A DNA stretch of 64,000 bases from Pontibacter russatus (GTDB lineage: Bacteria; Bacteroidota; Bacteroidia; Cytophagales; Hymenobacteraceae). Position 1 is the first letter of the stretch; each line of letters starts with the position of its first letter. Under the pieces are notes generated by a model. That model saw nothing but the letters and a program-made list of their open reading frames with translations, did no database searches and was not told the DNA's origin. Shown here in pieces: positions 1 to 8,822 of the stretch. The stretch lies in NCBI RefSeq assembly GCF_009931655.1, contig NZ_CP047984.1, positions 2,807,001 through 2,871,000 of the forward strand, given 5' to 3'. A program made the translations under genes and the position numbers.

Positions 1-767
1 AGATGCAGTTTTTCGTGCGCCCCGGCACCGAGATGGAGTGGTATGAGCAGTGGAAGGAAACGCGCAAGAAGTGGCACGAGGCCATGGGCATCCCTGCCGA
101 TAAGCTCCGTTTCCACGACCACGACAAGCTGGCGCACTATGCCAACGCCGCCGTGGATATAGAATTCCAGTTCCCGTTTGGCTTCAAGGAAGTGGAGGGA
201 ATCCACTCCCGCACCGACTTTGACCTGACCCAGCACCAGGAGCTGAGCCGCAAGAAGCTCCAGTACTTCGACAACGACCTGAACGAGGAAGGCAAGCCAT
301 ATGGCAACTATATACCTTACGTGATCGAGACGTCAGCCGGTGCCGACCGCCTGTTCCTGATGACGTTGTGCAACGCGTACCAGGAGGAGGAAATCACGGA
401 AGGCGACGCCACCAAGACACGCACATTCCTGAAGCTGCATCCGGCGCTGGCCCCGGTGAAGGCGGCTATTCTGCCGCTCACGAAAAAAGACGGCCTGCCG
501 GAAAAAGCAATGGAGGTGTTCGATGCGCTGAAGTACGATTTCAATATGATTTACGAGGAGCGCGACAGCATCGGCAAGCGCTATACCCGCCAGGACCTGA
601 TCGGGACGCCGTTCTGCATTGCCATCGACCACCAGACGCTGGAGGACGACACCGTGACCGTGCGCGACCGCGACAGCCGCGAGCAGGTGCGGATGCCAAT
701 CAGCGAACTGAACAGCTATATTGACAAAGCTGTTAACTTCAAGAGCATTCTGAAAAAGCTGGCTTAG
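1..767 (+). CDS. glyS: Glycine--tRNA ligase, C-terminal part (5' end outside window)
   Basis: Class II glycyl-tRNA synthetase of the single-chain alpha2 type, which charges tRNA-Gly in the cytoplasm. The reading frame is open from the window edge, so about the last 254 residues are present and the start is missing. The visible part has the segment around EGIHSRTDFDL, the class II motif 3 region ETSAGADRLFL, and then the HGTP-type anticodon-binding domain starting near LAPVKAAILPL and running to the TAG stop. The gene is followed by a strong hairpin terminator, so it probably ends its own transcript. Symbol could equally be glyQS. Confidence 0.93.
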   Translation, partial: MQFFVRPGTEMEWYEQWKETRKKWHEAMGIPADKLRFHDHDKLAHYANAAVDIEFQFPFGFKEVEGIHSRTDFDLTQHQELSRKKLQYFDNDLNEEGKPYGNYIPYVIETSAGADRLFLMTLCNAYQEEEITEGDATKTRTFLKLHPALAPVKAAILPLTKKDGLPEKAMEVFDALKYDFNMIYEERDSIGKRYTRQDLIGTPFCIAIDHQTLEDDTVTVRDRDSREQVRMPISELNSYIDKAVNFKSILKKLA

Positions 768-780
768 CCATATATAAATC

Positions 781-831
781 CGCTAAAATCAAAAGCCGAG
801 GGACCTGTGCCTTCGGCTTTTGATTTTAGCG
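781..831 (+). terminator. Strong hairpin terminator after glycyl-tRNA synthetase
   Basis: A perfect 19-bp inverted repeat (arms 781-799 and 813-831) starts 13 bp after the stop. The arms contain AAAAGCCGA / TCGGCTTTT, so each strand carries a T-run in the stem, and the loop is about 13 nt. Confidence 0.85.
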
Positions 832-1625
832 CACTTCCGGCTCTAAACCCATCAGGCACATCAATCCATAGGGGTACAACTTCTCATCAGCGTACCAGTT
901 GGCGTACCGAAAATGCAGTGTTAGCATCATTTATATACACTCCACAGAGCACACGTCCCATGAAGTTACAATAATCTATTAGCCCAAGTTCTGAATAAGC
1001 CTATATATAAGCCTTGGATTTGCCGTATAGTGTATAAATTATGTTAAGCACCAATACGATAAATAGATCAACAGTATCCAATTTTTGTGGAAAAATAATG
1101 TGTAATCTCCTGTTAAATGGAACAGGAGTGTTAAATGGTAAATTTATTAACAGCAATATACAGTAATACAGAGGCAGGCACATAAAAAGGAAACAATGTA
1201 GGGTAGGTCTGCAACAGCTGTGGAAAATGCAGAAATAGGGCATGGTTTTATATATGAAATCAGTTTGCAAACAATTGATATCCAACTGTGAAGGTGTAGC
1301 TGAACAGAACATTTTTCCACAGGTTACATTATAGCTGCATCCACAGCAAAAGCAGGGGGTACAAAGGGGAAGTACTGAGTAGCAGCGGCTTTTAATAATC
1401 AAAAAAGAGCAGAATTGCTTACCTTTGCCGGATTAAAAGTTCCGGATCCCGCTATTTTGGTCTGAAGCTAACGGAATGAATGAAAAGCATGAAAGCAGAC
1501 CGAAGTGTAAGGCGGTTCAGGTAAAGAATGCCTGGTCTTGCTTATATTTGTTTTGCCGGATGCGGCGAATACCTCTTAATCTGGCACGCTGAGCATAATA
1601 GAAAAAGATAAACAACCTGAAAACG
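832..1625. other. Gene-poor, AT-richer stretch upstream of ileS
   Basis: About 790 bases without a convincing gene. A cysteine-rich minus-strand reading frame at 1001-1402 has no recognisable domain and looks like chance coding in AT-rich DNA. Two TAnnTTTG promoter-like strings lie near the end (1420-1427 and 1543-1550). I see no T-box-like fold or other riboswitch that I can support. Confidence 0.5.
1543..1550 (+). promoter_or_regulatory. Candidate Bacteroidota -7 promoter element for ileS
   Basis: TATATTTG fits the Bacteroidota sigma-ABfr -7 consensus TAnnTTTG and lies 76 bp before the ileS start. A second match, TACCTTTG, is at 1420-1427. No clear TTTG -33 element is visible at the usual spacing for either, so which one is used is uncertain. 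Confidence 0.4.
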
Positions 1626-4600
1626 GTGAAGTACAACGAGTATAAAAACCTGAATTACGCCAAAGTAGGCGAGGAAGTACTGGCGTTCTGGAAGCAGAAC
1701 AACATCTTTGAGAAATCTGTGGCAACCCGCGAAGGCAACGAAAACTTCGTGTTTTACGAAGGCCCGCCTTCTGCCAACGGAAAGCCGGGCATTCACCACG
1801 TGATGGCCCGCGCCGTGAAGGACATTTTCTGCCGCTACAAAACCCTCAAAGGTTTCCAGGTGAACCGCAAAGGCGGCTGGGACACGCACGGCCTGCCCAT
1901 CGAGCTGCAGGTGGAGAAAGAACTGGGCATCACGAAAGAGGATATCGGCAAAACCATTTCGGTAGCGGAATATAACGAGCGCTGCCGCGAAACGGTGATG
2001 CGCTACAAGCACCAGTGGGACGACCTGACTGAGAAGATGGGCTACTGGGTAGACCTGAACAACCCGTACATCACCTTCGAGAACGAGTACATCGAGTCTT
2101 GCTGGGCGCTGCTGAAGCGCCTCTACGACAAAGGCTACCTATACAAAGGCTATACTATCCAGCCCTACTCGCCGGGAGCCGGCACGGGGTTGAGCTCGCA
2201 TGAGCTGAACCAGCCGGGCTGCTACCAGATGGTGAAGGATACGACCATCGTGGCGCAGTTCGAGGTGAAGAGAATCACCCGCAACATGTTTTTGTTCGAG
2301 CACGAGGAGGAGAAGGTGTACTTCCTTGCCTGGACGACCACGCCCTGGACGCTTCCGGCCAACACCGCGCTGGCCGTTGGCAAGGGCATCAAATACGTAA
2401 AGGTCCAGACATATAACCCCTATACCTTTGAGCCGGTATCGGTAGTGCTGGCCAAAGACCTGGTGAGCCGCTACTTCAATCCGAAAGCCGCCGACCTGGC
2501 GCTAACAGACTACAGCTCCGGCGACAAGCTGATCCCATATAAAGTGGTGGAAGAGTTTACCGGCGCTGATCTGGCCGGCGTGGAATACCACCAGTTGATG
2601 CCGTACGTGCAGCCGGAGAAACCCGCTTTCAGAGTGGTAGTGGGCGACTTCGTAACCACAGAGGATGGTACCGGTATCGTGCACATCGCGCCAACCTTTG
2701 GTGCCGATGACTTTAGAGTAGCCGCTCAGAACAATATTCCGGCACTGCTGGTGATGGATGAGAACGGCAAGCCAATGCCTATCGTGGACAGGCAGGGCCG
2801 CTTTGTGAAGGAGATAACCGACTTTGCCGGCATGTATGTGAAAAACTACACCGGCGAAGACGAAAGCGCACCGGACTACAGGCCAACGGATGTAAAAATT
2901 GCCATCAAGCTCAAAGAAGAGAACAAAGCCTTCAAGGTAGAGAAATACGAGCACACCTACCCGCACTGCTGGCGTACGGACAAGCCCGTTTTGTATTACC
3001 CGCTGGACAGCTGGTTCATCAAAACCACGGCGGTAAAAGACAGGTTGATAGAACTAAACAAGACCATCAACTGGAAACCGGAGTCTACCGGCACCGGCCG
3101 CTTTGGTAACTGGCTCGAGAACCTCGTAGACTGGAACCTGTCGCGCTCGCGCTACTGGGGCACGCCGCTGCCTATATGGCGCACCGAAGACGGGGAGGAG
3201 GAAATCTGCATCGGCTCTATCGCGCAACTCAGCGAGGAGATAGACAGAGCCGTGGACGCCGGGGTGATGGATGCCTCCGTAGAAATAAATGACCTGCACC
3301 GCCCTTACGTGGATGACGTTGTGCTGGTGAGCCACTCCGGAAAACCCATGTACAGAGAGCCGGACCTGATTGACGTGTGGTTCGACTCCGGCGCAATGCC
3401 TTACGCACAGTGGCATTACCCGATAGAGAACAAGGAGAAGTTTGAGGAGAACTTCCCGGCCGACTATATAGCCGAGGGAGTGGACCAGACCCGCGGCTGG
3501 TTCTTTACGCTGCACGCGCTGGCCGTGATGCTGGAAGACAGCGTCGCCTACAAGAACGTGATCGCGAACGGGCTAGTGCTGGACAAGAACGGAAACAAGA
3601 TGAGCAAGCGCCTCGGCAACGCCATCGATCCGTTCGAGATGATCGGTACCTATGGGCCGGATGCCGTGCGCTGGTATATGATCGCGAACGCGCCGCCGTG
3701 GGACAACCTGAAGTTTAACCCGGAGGGCGTGGTGGAGACGCAGCGCCGTTTCTTCGGCACGCTGCAGAACACGTACTCCTTCTTCGCGCTATATGCCAAC
3801 CTCGACAACTTTACGTACGCCGAGGCCGATGTGCCGCTGGAGAGAAGAACAGAGAGCGACCGCTGGATTATCTCCAGGCTGAACACGCTGGCGCAGGAAG
3901 TGGATAGCTACCTGGCCGACTACGACCCGACCAAAGCGGCCCGCGCCATCCAGGATTTTGTGGTGGACGACCTGAGTAACTGGTACGTGCGCCTGAACCG
4001 CAAACGCTTCTGGAAGGGCGAGTACAACGAAGACAAGATGGCTGCTTACCAGACGCTATATACCTGCCTGGAAACCGTTGCCAAACTTATCTCGCCCATC
4101 GCGCCGTTCTATGCCGAGCAGCTGTTCCGCGACCTGAACAGCGTGAGCGGCAGAAACAAGGTGGAGTCGGTGCATCTGGCGGATTTCCCGGTGGTGGCCA
4201 AAGGCGCGATCGACAAAGACCTGGAGGAGCGGATGCAGCTGGCACAGTCGGTCTCTTCGCTGGTGCACTCGCTGCGCAAGAAGGAGATGATTAAAGTGCG
4301 CCAGCCCTTGCAGCGCATCCTGATTCCGGTCCTGAGTGAGCATACGAAACAGCAGATACAGGCGGTGGAAGACCTCATTATGAGTGAGGTGAACGTGAAG
4401 CACGTCGAGTATATAGACGACACCTCCGGCATTCTGGTGAAGAAGATCAAGCCGAACTTCAAGAAGCTGGGGCAGGTGTTCGGGCCGAAGATGAAGCTGG
4501 TGGCCGCCGCCGTGCAGCAGATGAACCAGGAGGAGATCGCCCAACTGGAGCGGGAAGGCGGCTTCGAGATCCTGCTGAACGACGACGAAACCGCCGTGCT

Positions 4601-4982
4601 GACGCCGGATGATGTGGAGATCTCGTCGGAGGACATACCGGGCTGGCTGGTGGCCAGCGAAGGCAAGCTCACCGTCGCCCTCGACATCACCCTCACCGAG
4701 GAACTGAGGCAGGAAGGCATCGCCCGCGACCTGGTGAACCGCATCCAGAACCTGCGAAAAGACAGTGATCTGGAGGTGCAGGACAAGATCCACATCACGA
4801 TGCAGCACGCAGCACCGGAGGTGAACGCCGCCGTGGAGAACTACAGCGCCTATATATGCGCCGAAACGCAGGCCCTGACGCTGGACCTGGTAGACGGGGA
4901 ACTGCAGGACGCGACGCTGCTGGACATTGACGATTACAAAGTGTACATCCATATACAGACAGTGGGCAGCACTGTCCTCTAA
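1626..4982 (+). CDS. ileS: Isoleucine--tRNA ligase, long (IleS2-like) type
   Basis: Class I aminoacyl-tRNA synthetase that charges tRNA-Ile and edits mischarged valine. At 1118 residues it is longer than the roughly 940-residue IleS1 type and resembles the eukaryote-like IleS2 group found in Bacteroidota. The usual HIGH signature is here GIHH (residues 55-58, context NGKPGIHHVM), with the first and third positions exchanged; the KMSKR loop is intact at 658-662. The start is GTG: an in-frame TAG lies at 1599 and no ATG lies between. The C-terminal extension is rich in charged residues. A hairpin terminator follows, then lspA, a common neighbour. Confidence 0.96.
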   Translation: MKYNEYKNLNYAKVGEEVLAFWKQNNIFEKSVATREGNENFVFYEGPPSANGKPGIHHVMARAVKDIFCRYKTLKGFQVNRKGGWDTHGLPIELQVEKELGITKEDIGKTISVAEYNERCRETVMRYKHQWDDLTEKMGYWVDLNNPYITFENEYIESCWALLKRLYDKGYLYKGYTIQPYSPGAGTGLSSHELNQPGCYQMVKDTTIVAQFEVKRITRNMFLFEHEEEKVYFLAWTTTPWTLPANTALAVGKGIKYVKVQTYNPYTFEPVSVVLAKDLVSRYFNPKAADLALTDYSSGDKLIPYKVVEEFTGADLAGVEYHQLMPYVQPEKPAFRVVVGDFVTTEDGTGIVHIAPTFGADDFRVAAQNNIPALLVMDENGKPMPIVDRQGRFVKEITDFAGMYVKNYTGEDESAPDYRPTDVKIAIKLKEENKAFKVEKYEHTYPHCWRTDKPVLYYPLDSWFIKTTAVKDRLIELNKTINWKPESTGTGRFGNWLENLVDWNLSRSRYWGTPLPIWRTEDGEEEICIGSIAQLSEEIDRAVDAGVMDASVEINDLHRPYVDDVVLVSHSGKPMYREPDLIDVWFDSGAMPYAQWHYPIENKEKFEENFPADYIAEGVDQTRGWFFTLHALAVMLEDSVAYKNVIANGLVLDKNGNKMSKRLGNAIDPFEMIGTYGPDAVRWYMIANAPPWDNLKFNPEGVVETQRRFFGTLQNTYSFFALYANLDNFTYAEADVPLERRTESDRWIISRLNTLAQEVDSYLADYDPTKAARAIQDFVVDDLSNWYVRLNRKRFWKGEYNEDKMAAYQTLYTCLETVAKLISPIAPFYAEQLFRDLNSVSGRNKVESVHLADFPVVAKGAIDKDLEERMQLAQSVSSLVHSLRKKEMIKVRQPLQRILIPVLSEHTKQQIQAVEDLIMSEVNVKHVEYIDDTSGILVKKIKPNFKKLGQVFGPKMKLVAAAVQQMNQEEIAQLEREGGFEILLNDDETAVLTPDDVEISSEDIPGWLVASEGKLTVALDITLTEELRQEGIARDLVNRIQNLRKDSDLEVQDKIHITMQHAAPEVNAAVENYSAYICAETQALTLDLVDGELQDATLLDIDDYKVYIHIQTVGSTVL

Positions 4983-4989
4983 CACCACT

Positions 4990-5018
4990 AAAGCACCGGC
5001 AATCATTGCCGGTGCTTT
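4990..5018 (+). terminator. Hairpin terminator after ileS
   Basis: Perfect 14-bp arms AAAGCACCGGCAAT / ATTGCCGGTGCTTT around a one-base centre, directly after the ileS stop. This would normally separate ileS from lspA. Confidence 0.85.
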
Positions 5019-5081
5019 CTATGCTTCAACGCGTGTACTTGCAGCGGCGACGGTACTGACGGCCCTGTTTAAAAAACATAT

Positions 5082-5708
5082 ATGAACTACTGGAAATATT
5101 ACCTTGCCGCGCTTGCCGTTATCCTCGTGGACCAGGCCGTGAAGCTGATCGTACACTACAACATGGAGATGGGCATGCCCGGTGAGATCCACCTGATCGG
5201 CGACTGGCTGAAGCTGCACTATACCCTGAACCCCGGCATGGCCTTCGGGGTGGAGTTGGGCTCTGAATACGGCAAACTGCTCCTGACGCTCTTCCGGCTG
5301 GTGGCCATGTTCGGCATCGGCTACTACCTGTATTACCTCGTGCGCCACCACGCGCCGAAAGGGCTCATCTGGTGCATCGCCCTCATCCTGGGCGGTGCCG
5401 TCGGCAACCTGATCGACAGCACGTTTTACGGTGTCTGGTTTGATAACGCCGCCTATGGCGCTTCCACACCCTGGTTTCACGGGCAGGTCATCGACATGTT
5501 TTACATTGATATATGGGAAGGCATCGTGCCGAACTGGGTACCGATTCTAGGCGGGCAGCCCATGTCGCTGTGGCCTATCTTCAACGTAGCCGACTCCGCG
5601 ATCTTCATCGGCGTGCTGCTGATCCTGTTCAACCAGAAGCGCTTTTTCGGTGAGCACGACACAACGCCCGAGCATAAAAGCATGCTGGAGCGGGAGCAGG
5701 GTTTGTAG
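5082..5708 (+). CDS. lspA: Lipoprotein signal peptidase (signal peptidase II)
   Basis: Inner-membrane aspartyl protease that removes the signal peptide from diacylated prolipoproteins at the lipobox cysteine. The protein is 208 residues with four hydrophobic segments. The two catalytic aspartates are visible as D112 in GNLIDS and D171 in FNVADS, and the early NPGMAFG block is conserved. An insertion between them (HGQVIDMFYIDIWEG) is usual in Bacteroidota LspA. The ATG at 5082 follows a TATAT string, as for many genes here. It probably serves the lipoproteins encoded nearby, such as LptC and the DUF1080 protein. Confidence 0.95.
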   Translation: MNYWKYYLAALAVILVDQAVKLIVHYNMEMGMPGEIHLIGDWLKLHYTLNPGMAFGVELGSEYGKLLLTLFRLVAMFGIGYYLYYLVRHHAPKGLIWCIALILGGAVGNLIDSTFYGVWFDNAAYGASTPWFHGQVIDMFYIDIWEGIVPNWVPILGGQPMSLWPIFNVADSAIFIGVLLILFNQKRFFGEHDTTPEHKSMLEREQGL

Positions 5709-5719
5709 CTTCTCACTTA

Positions 5720-5769
5720 TTATATATAAAATGGGCTGTTCCTGATGGAGCAGCCCATTTTATATATAA
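5720..5769. terminator. Bidirectional terminator between lspA and the HAD gene
   Basis: A perfect 19-bp inverted repeat (arms 5720-5738 and 5751-5769), GC-rich at the loop side (ATGGGCTG / CAGCCCAT) and flanked by A/T runs, lies between convergent genes. The outer part of each arm is the TATATA string typical of this genome. Confidence 0.8.
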
Positions 5770-5778
5770 GTCGGCACA

Positions 5779-5894
5779 AGACCTCGCGGTGTCTGAAGGT
5801 CCCGCAAGCGTCTGGTCTACGCAGCTATATATAAACCAGACGTTCGCAGGAGCCCCCGAAACGCTTCGGGGCAGGTGAGCACGCTGCGAGGTCT
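5779..5894. repeat. Degenerate nested inverted repeat
   Basis: Outer arms AGACCTCGC (5779-5787) and GCGAGGTCT (5886-5894) enclose a second pair, GCGTCTGGT (5808-5816) with ACCAGACG (5835-5842). The layout resembles the short palindromic intergenic elements common in Bacteroidota. The right arm runs into the 3' end of the HAD gene. No second copy was found by eye in this window. Confidence 0.4.
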
Positions 5895-6498
5895 ACAAAA
5901 CTCCTTTTTCCCGCAAAGCCTCCCGTAGCGCCTCCGGTGAGGTAAAATGAATGGACGAGATGCCGAGTTGCTCCGCTGCTTTGATGTTGCGCAGGTTATC
6001 GTCGATAAAAAGCGCCTCCGAGGGGTGTACACCGTACCTGTTCAGCAGCGTGTGGTAGAACGTCGCGAAGGGCTTGCGGTCTTTCTCCGTGCCGGATACC
6101 ACGATGCCGTCGAACCACCCCAGGAAATCATACCGCTCCTGCGCCACCGGAAACGTCTCCGCCGACCAGTTGGTCAGGGCGTACAGGTTGTACTTCCCGC
6201 TTTCCTTTAGCTCCCGGAATACCTCAACCGTGCCCTCTATGGCACCGCCCAGCATTTCGTCCCAGCGGCCGTAAAAGGCACTGATGTTTTCGGCATGCTC
6301 CGGGTGCCGGGCCACCAGCAGTTCGGTCGCCTCCTGTAAAGGCCGCCCCCCGTCCTGCTCTTCGTTCCATTCCGGGGTGCAGATATTCTCCAGGAAGTGC
6401 AGCATCTCAGCTTCCTCACTGAATATCTTGCGGTACAGGTAATGCGGGTTCCAGTCAATCAGCACAGCGCCGAGGTCAAAGATGATGGTTTTGATCAT
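5893..6498 (-). CDS. HAD-superfamily phosphatase, YihX-like
   Basis: Haloacid-dehalogenase-fold hydrolase, probably acting on a small phosphorylated metabolite; YihX relatives hydrolyse sugar phosphates such as glucose-1-phosphate. Motif I is FDLGAVLIDW, with the nucleophile Asp and the DLG variant usual in this subgroup instead of DxD. Motif II is around LTNW, the motif III lysine lies in DRKP, and motif IV is FIDDN. A helical cap lies between motifs I and II. Length (201 aa) is normal for the family. It is transcribed towards lspA and shares the terminator with it. The substrate cannot be read from sequence. Confidence 0.85.
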   Translation of the reverse strand: MIKTIIFDLGAVLIDWNPHYLYRKIFSEEAEMLHFLENICTPEWNEEQDGGRPLQEATELLVARHPEHAENISAFYGRWDEMLGGAIEGTVEVFRELKESGKYNLYALTNWSAETFPVAQERYDFLGWFDGIVVSGTEKDRKPFATFYHTLLNRYGVHPSEALFIDDNLRNIKAAEQLGISSIHFTSPEALREALREKGVL

Positions 6499-6650
6499 GG
6501 TTCATGTCTATATAAGAAGCATAAAAGTAGTACCCGCCGTTTAGCTTCACAAGCCGGTTTATATATAACTATTCGGCACAATCAGAGATAAACGCTCGGG
6601 TATTGCGCCAAAAGCCCTATTTTTACCTGAAACACCAAAACGGGTTATCC

Positions 6651-8477
6651 TTGTCTGCACGCACTCCCTTACTTCAAATTGAAGATCTGGAAACACTTTT
6701 CTCCACCCACTACGGCGTCACCAAGGCCGTGGACAAGATATCCTTTGAGATATATCCCGGTGAGACAGTGGCCATCGTAGGGGAGTCGGGCTCAGGCAAG
6801 TCGGTGACGGCGCTGTCGTTGATGCAACTGATTGACAGGCCGGGAAGGATAGCAGGAGGGAAGGCTGCGTTTCAGTCTGAGAAACTGGGGCAGGTAGACC
6901 TGTTCCGGCTGCCTGAAAAGCAGATGCGGCAACTGCGCGGCAGCGAGATCAGCATGATTTTCCAGGAGCCGATGTCGTCGCTGAACCCCGTAACCACCTG
7001 TGGAAAACAAGTGGCCGAAGCGCTGCTGCTACACACGCCTCTATCAAAAAAAGCAGCCAGAGAACGCACTATCCTGCTTTTTGAAAAGGTAAAGTTGCCT
7101 CGGCCGGAGGCTATATATAACGCTTATCCACATGAAATTTCTGGTGGGCAGAAGCAGCGCGTGATGGTTGCCATGGCTATGGCCTGCGGGCCAACCCTCC
7201 TTATTGCCGACGAGCCCACCACGGCGCTGGACGTAACGGTGCAGGCGCGGATGCTGCAGCTGATAGACGAACTGCGCGTGAGGGAGAACACGGCCGTGCT
7301 GTTCATCACCCACGATCTCGGTGTGGTAGCCGGGGTAGCCGACCGCATTCTGGTGATGTACAGGGGCAAACTGGTGGAGCAGGGCAGGGTGTTGGACATC
7401 TTCACCAACCCGCAGCACCCGTACACGAAGGGCCTGTTGGCCTGCAGGCCCAGTCTTTCGGCTCAACCCCAGGCTGTGCTCCCTACCGTGGCTGATTTTA
7501 TGGAGGAGGATGCCTTGGGAAACATCACAGAAAAGAAGAAGCTTATATATGCCCCGCCGCTGGAAGATGGGATGAACAGCTATATAGATAGAGGCACCGC
7601 GGCAAGCCAAAGGCAGCAACAGGAAAACAAACAAAAGCCGCTGCTGCGGGTAAAGGATTTGAAAGTGTATTTCCCGATCAGGAAAGGCCTCTTCGGGCGC
7701 ACCACCGACTATATAAAGGCCGTAGACGGCGTAAGCTTTGAGGTGCAGTCTGGCGAGACAATCGGGTTGGTGGGCGAATCGGGCTGCGGCAAAACAACGC
7801 TGGGCCGGGCGCTCCTGCGCCTGGTTGAACCGACAGCAGGCAGCATCCAGTTTGGCGGCCGCGACATCGCCCAACTCAGTGCAGAAGAGTTGCGTCGAAG
7901 CCGCCGGAATTTACAGATGATTTTCCAGGACCCGTATGCGTCGCTCAACCCCATGCACACCATAGGCGAGGCCATTATGGAACCGATGCAGGTGCATAAC
8001 CTATATGGCGGCAGCAGCGAACGCCGTGGAAAAGCTATGGAACTGCTTGAGAAAGTGAAGCTTGTGCCGGAGCACTTCCAGCGTTATCCACACGAGTTCT
8101 CGGGCGGGCAGCGGCAGCGCATCAGCATCGCGCGGGCGCTGGCGCTGCAGCCAAAGTGCCTCATCTGCGACGAGCCGGTCTCTTCCCTGGACGTGTCGGT
8201 GCAGGCGCAGGTGCTGAATCTGCTGAACAGGCTGAAGCAGGAACTTGGCATCACCTATATCTTCATCACCCACGACCTCTCCGTGGCCCGACACATGGCT
8301 GACCGCATTCTGGTGATGCGCCAAGGCCGGATTATCGAGAGCGGCACACCTGCTCAACTCTTTCAAAACCCGCAGCAGGAGTATACCCGCGCCCTGCTCA
8401 GCGCCATCCCGAAAGGCGAACCGGAAGATATTATGGCGGCACAGCAGCGGCGCGAGGCGATGAAGGCGGGGCTTTAG
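6651..8477 (+). CDS. Peptide-type ABC transporter, two fused ATPase domains
   Basis: Cytoplasmic ATPase with two complete nucleotide-binding domains in one chain, equivalent to DppD plus DppF or to YejF/GsiA. It would energise uptake of oligopeptides or similar solutes. Domain 1 has Walker A GESGSGKS and signature ISGGQKQR; domain 2 has GESGCGKT and FSGGQRQR. Both Walker B motifs end in DEP, and each domain carries the C-terminal oligopeptide-transporter extension. No permease or binding-protein gene is adjacent. No ATG precedes the first domain; I chose TTG at 6651 ([13 protein letters not shown]), and an in-frame TTG at 6603 is the alternative. Confidence 0.9.
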   Translation: MSARTPLLQIEDLETLFSTHYGVTKAVDKISFEIYPGETVAIVGESGSGKSVTALSLMQLIDRPGRIAGGKAAFQSEKLGQVDLFRLPEKQMRQLRGSEISMIFQEPMSSLNPVTTCGKQVAEALLLHTPLSKKAARERTILLFEKVKLPRPEAIYNAYPHEISGGQKQRVMVAMAMACGPTLLIADEPTTALDVTVQARMLQLIDELRVRENTAVLFITHDLGVVAGVADRILVMYRGKLVEQGRVLDIFTNPQHPYTKGLLACRPSLSAQPQAVLPTVADFMEEDALGNITEKKKLIYAPPLEDGMNSYIDRGTAASQRQQQENKQKPLLRVKDLKVYFPIRKGLFGRTTDYIKAVDGVSFEVQSGETIGLVGESGCGKTTLGRALLRLVEPTAGSIQFGGRDIAQLSAEELRRSRRNLQMIFQDPYASLNPMHTIGEAIMEPMQVHNLYGGSSERRGKAMELLEKVKLVPEHFQRYPHEFSGGQRQRISIARALALQPKCLICDEPVSSLDVSVQAQVLNLLNRLKQELGITYIFITHDLSVARHMADRILVMRQGRIIESGTPAQLFQNPQQEYTRALLSAIPKGEPEDIMAAQQRREAMKAGL

Positions 8478-8822
8478 TCTCCATACAGAATTATTCTGTT
8501 GCGGCAGCCCAGCATGCGTTTTATATAGGCTGCGACCTGTGTCGCCCCATCTTGAATAGGTTTTTTAGCTATAGCATCAAAGGAATCCAGTTGCAGCACC
8601 ACTGCCTGATAAGTAAGGCCATATATAAGTTACGCCACACTACAGGCGGGCATTTTCCCGGCCAATAGCTTATATAAAATATTATATATAAATTGAGGGA
8701 AAATAGCCCGCACCTTAGCCATACAGTCCCATCCGGCGTATAGTCAGTAAACTATTTAATCAGAAGTTTGTAAGATAGAAGCGGTTGCTGTTTTGGCGGC
8801 CGCCAGATGCATTAGAAGATAC
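8478..8822. other. Intergenic region before RNase R
   Basis: No clear gene. The stretch contains several TATATA strings (near 8624 and 8683). A minus-strand frame ending at 8474, with about 50 codons that read like protein (ending in RNRIILYGD), lacks a start and may be a gene remnant. I could not assign it to a family. Confidence 0.4.

Noticed and set aside
1001..1402. Minus-strand 133-codon frame, very rich in Cys
   Set aside because: No domain, no signal sequence pattern, AT-rich DNA and repeated tyrosine/cysteine codons; looks like chance open frame.
1403..1625. T-box or other riboswitch in front of ileS
   Set aside because: No T-box stem I or specifier pattern could be recognised, and T-boxes are rare in Bacteroidota.
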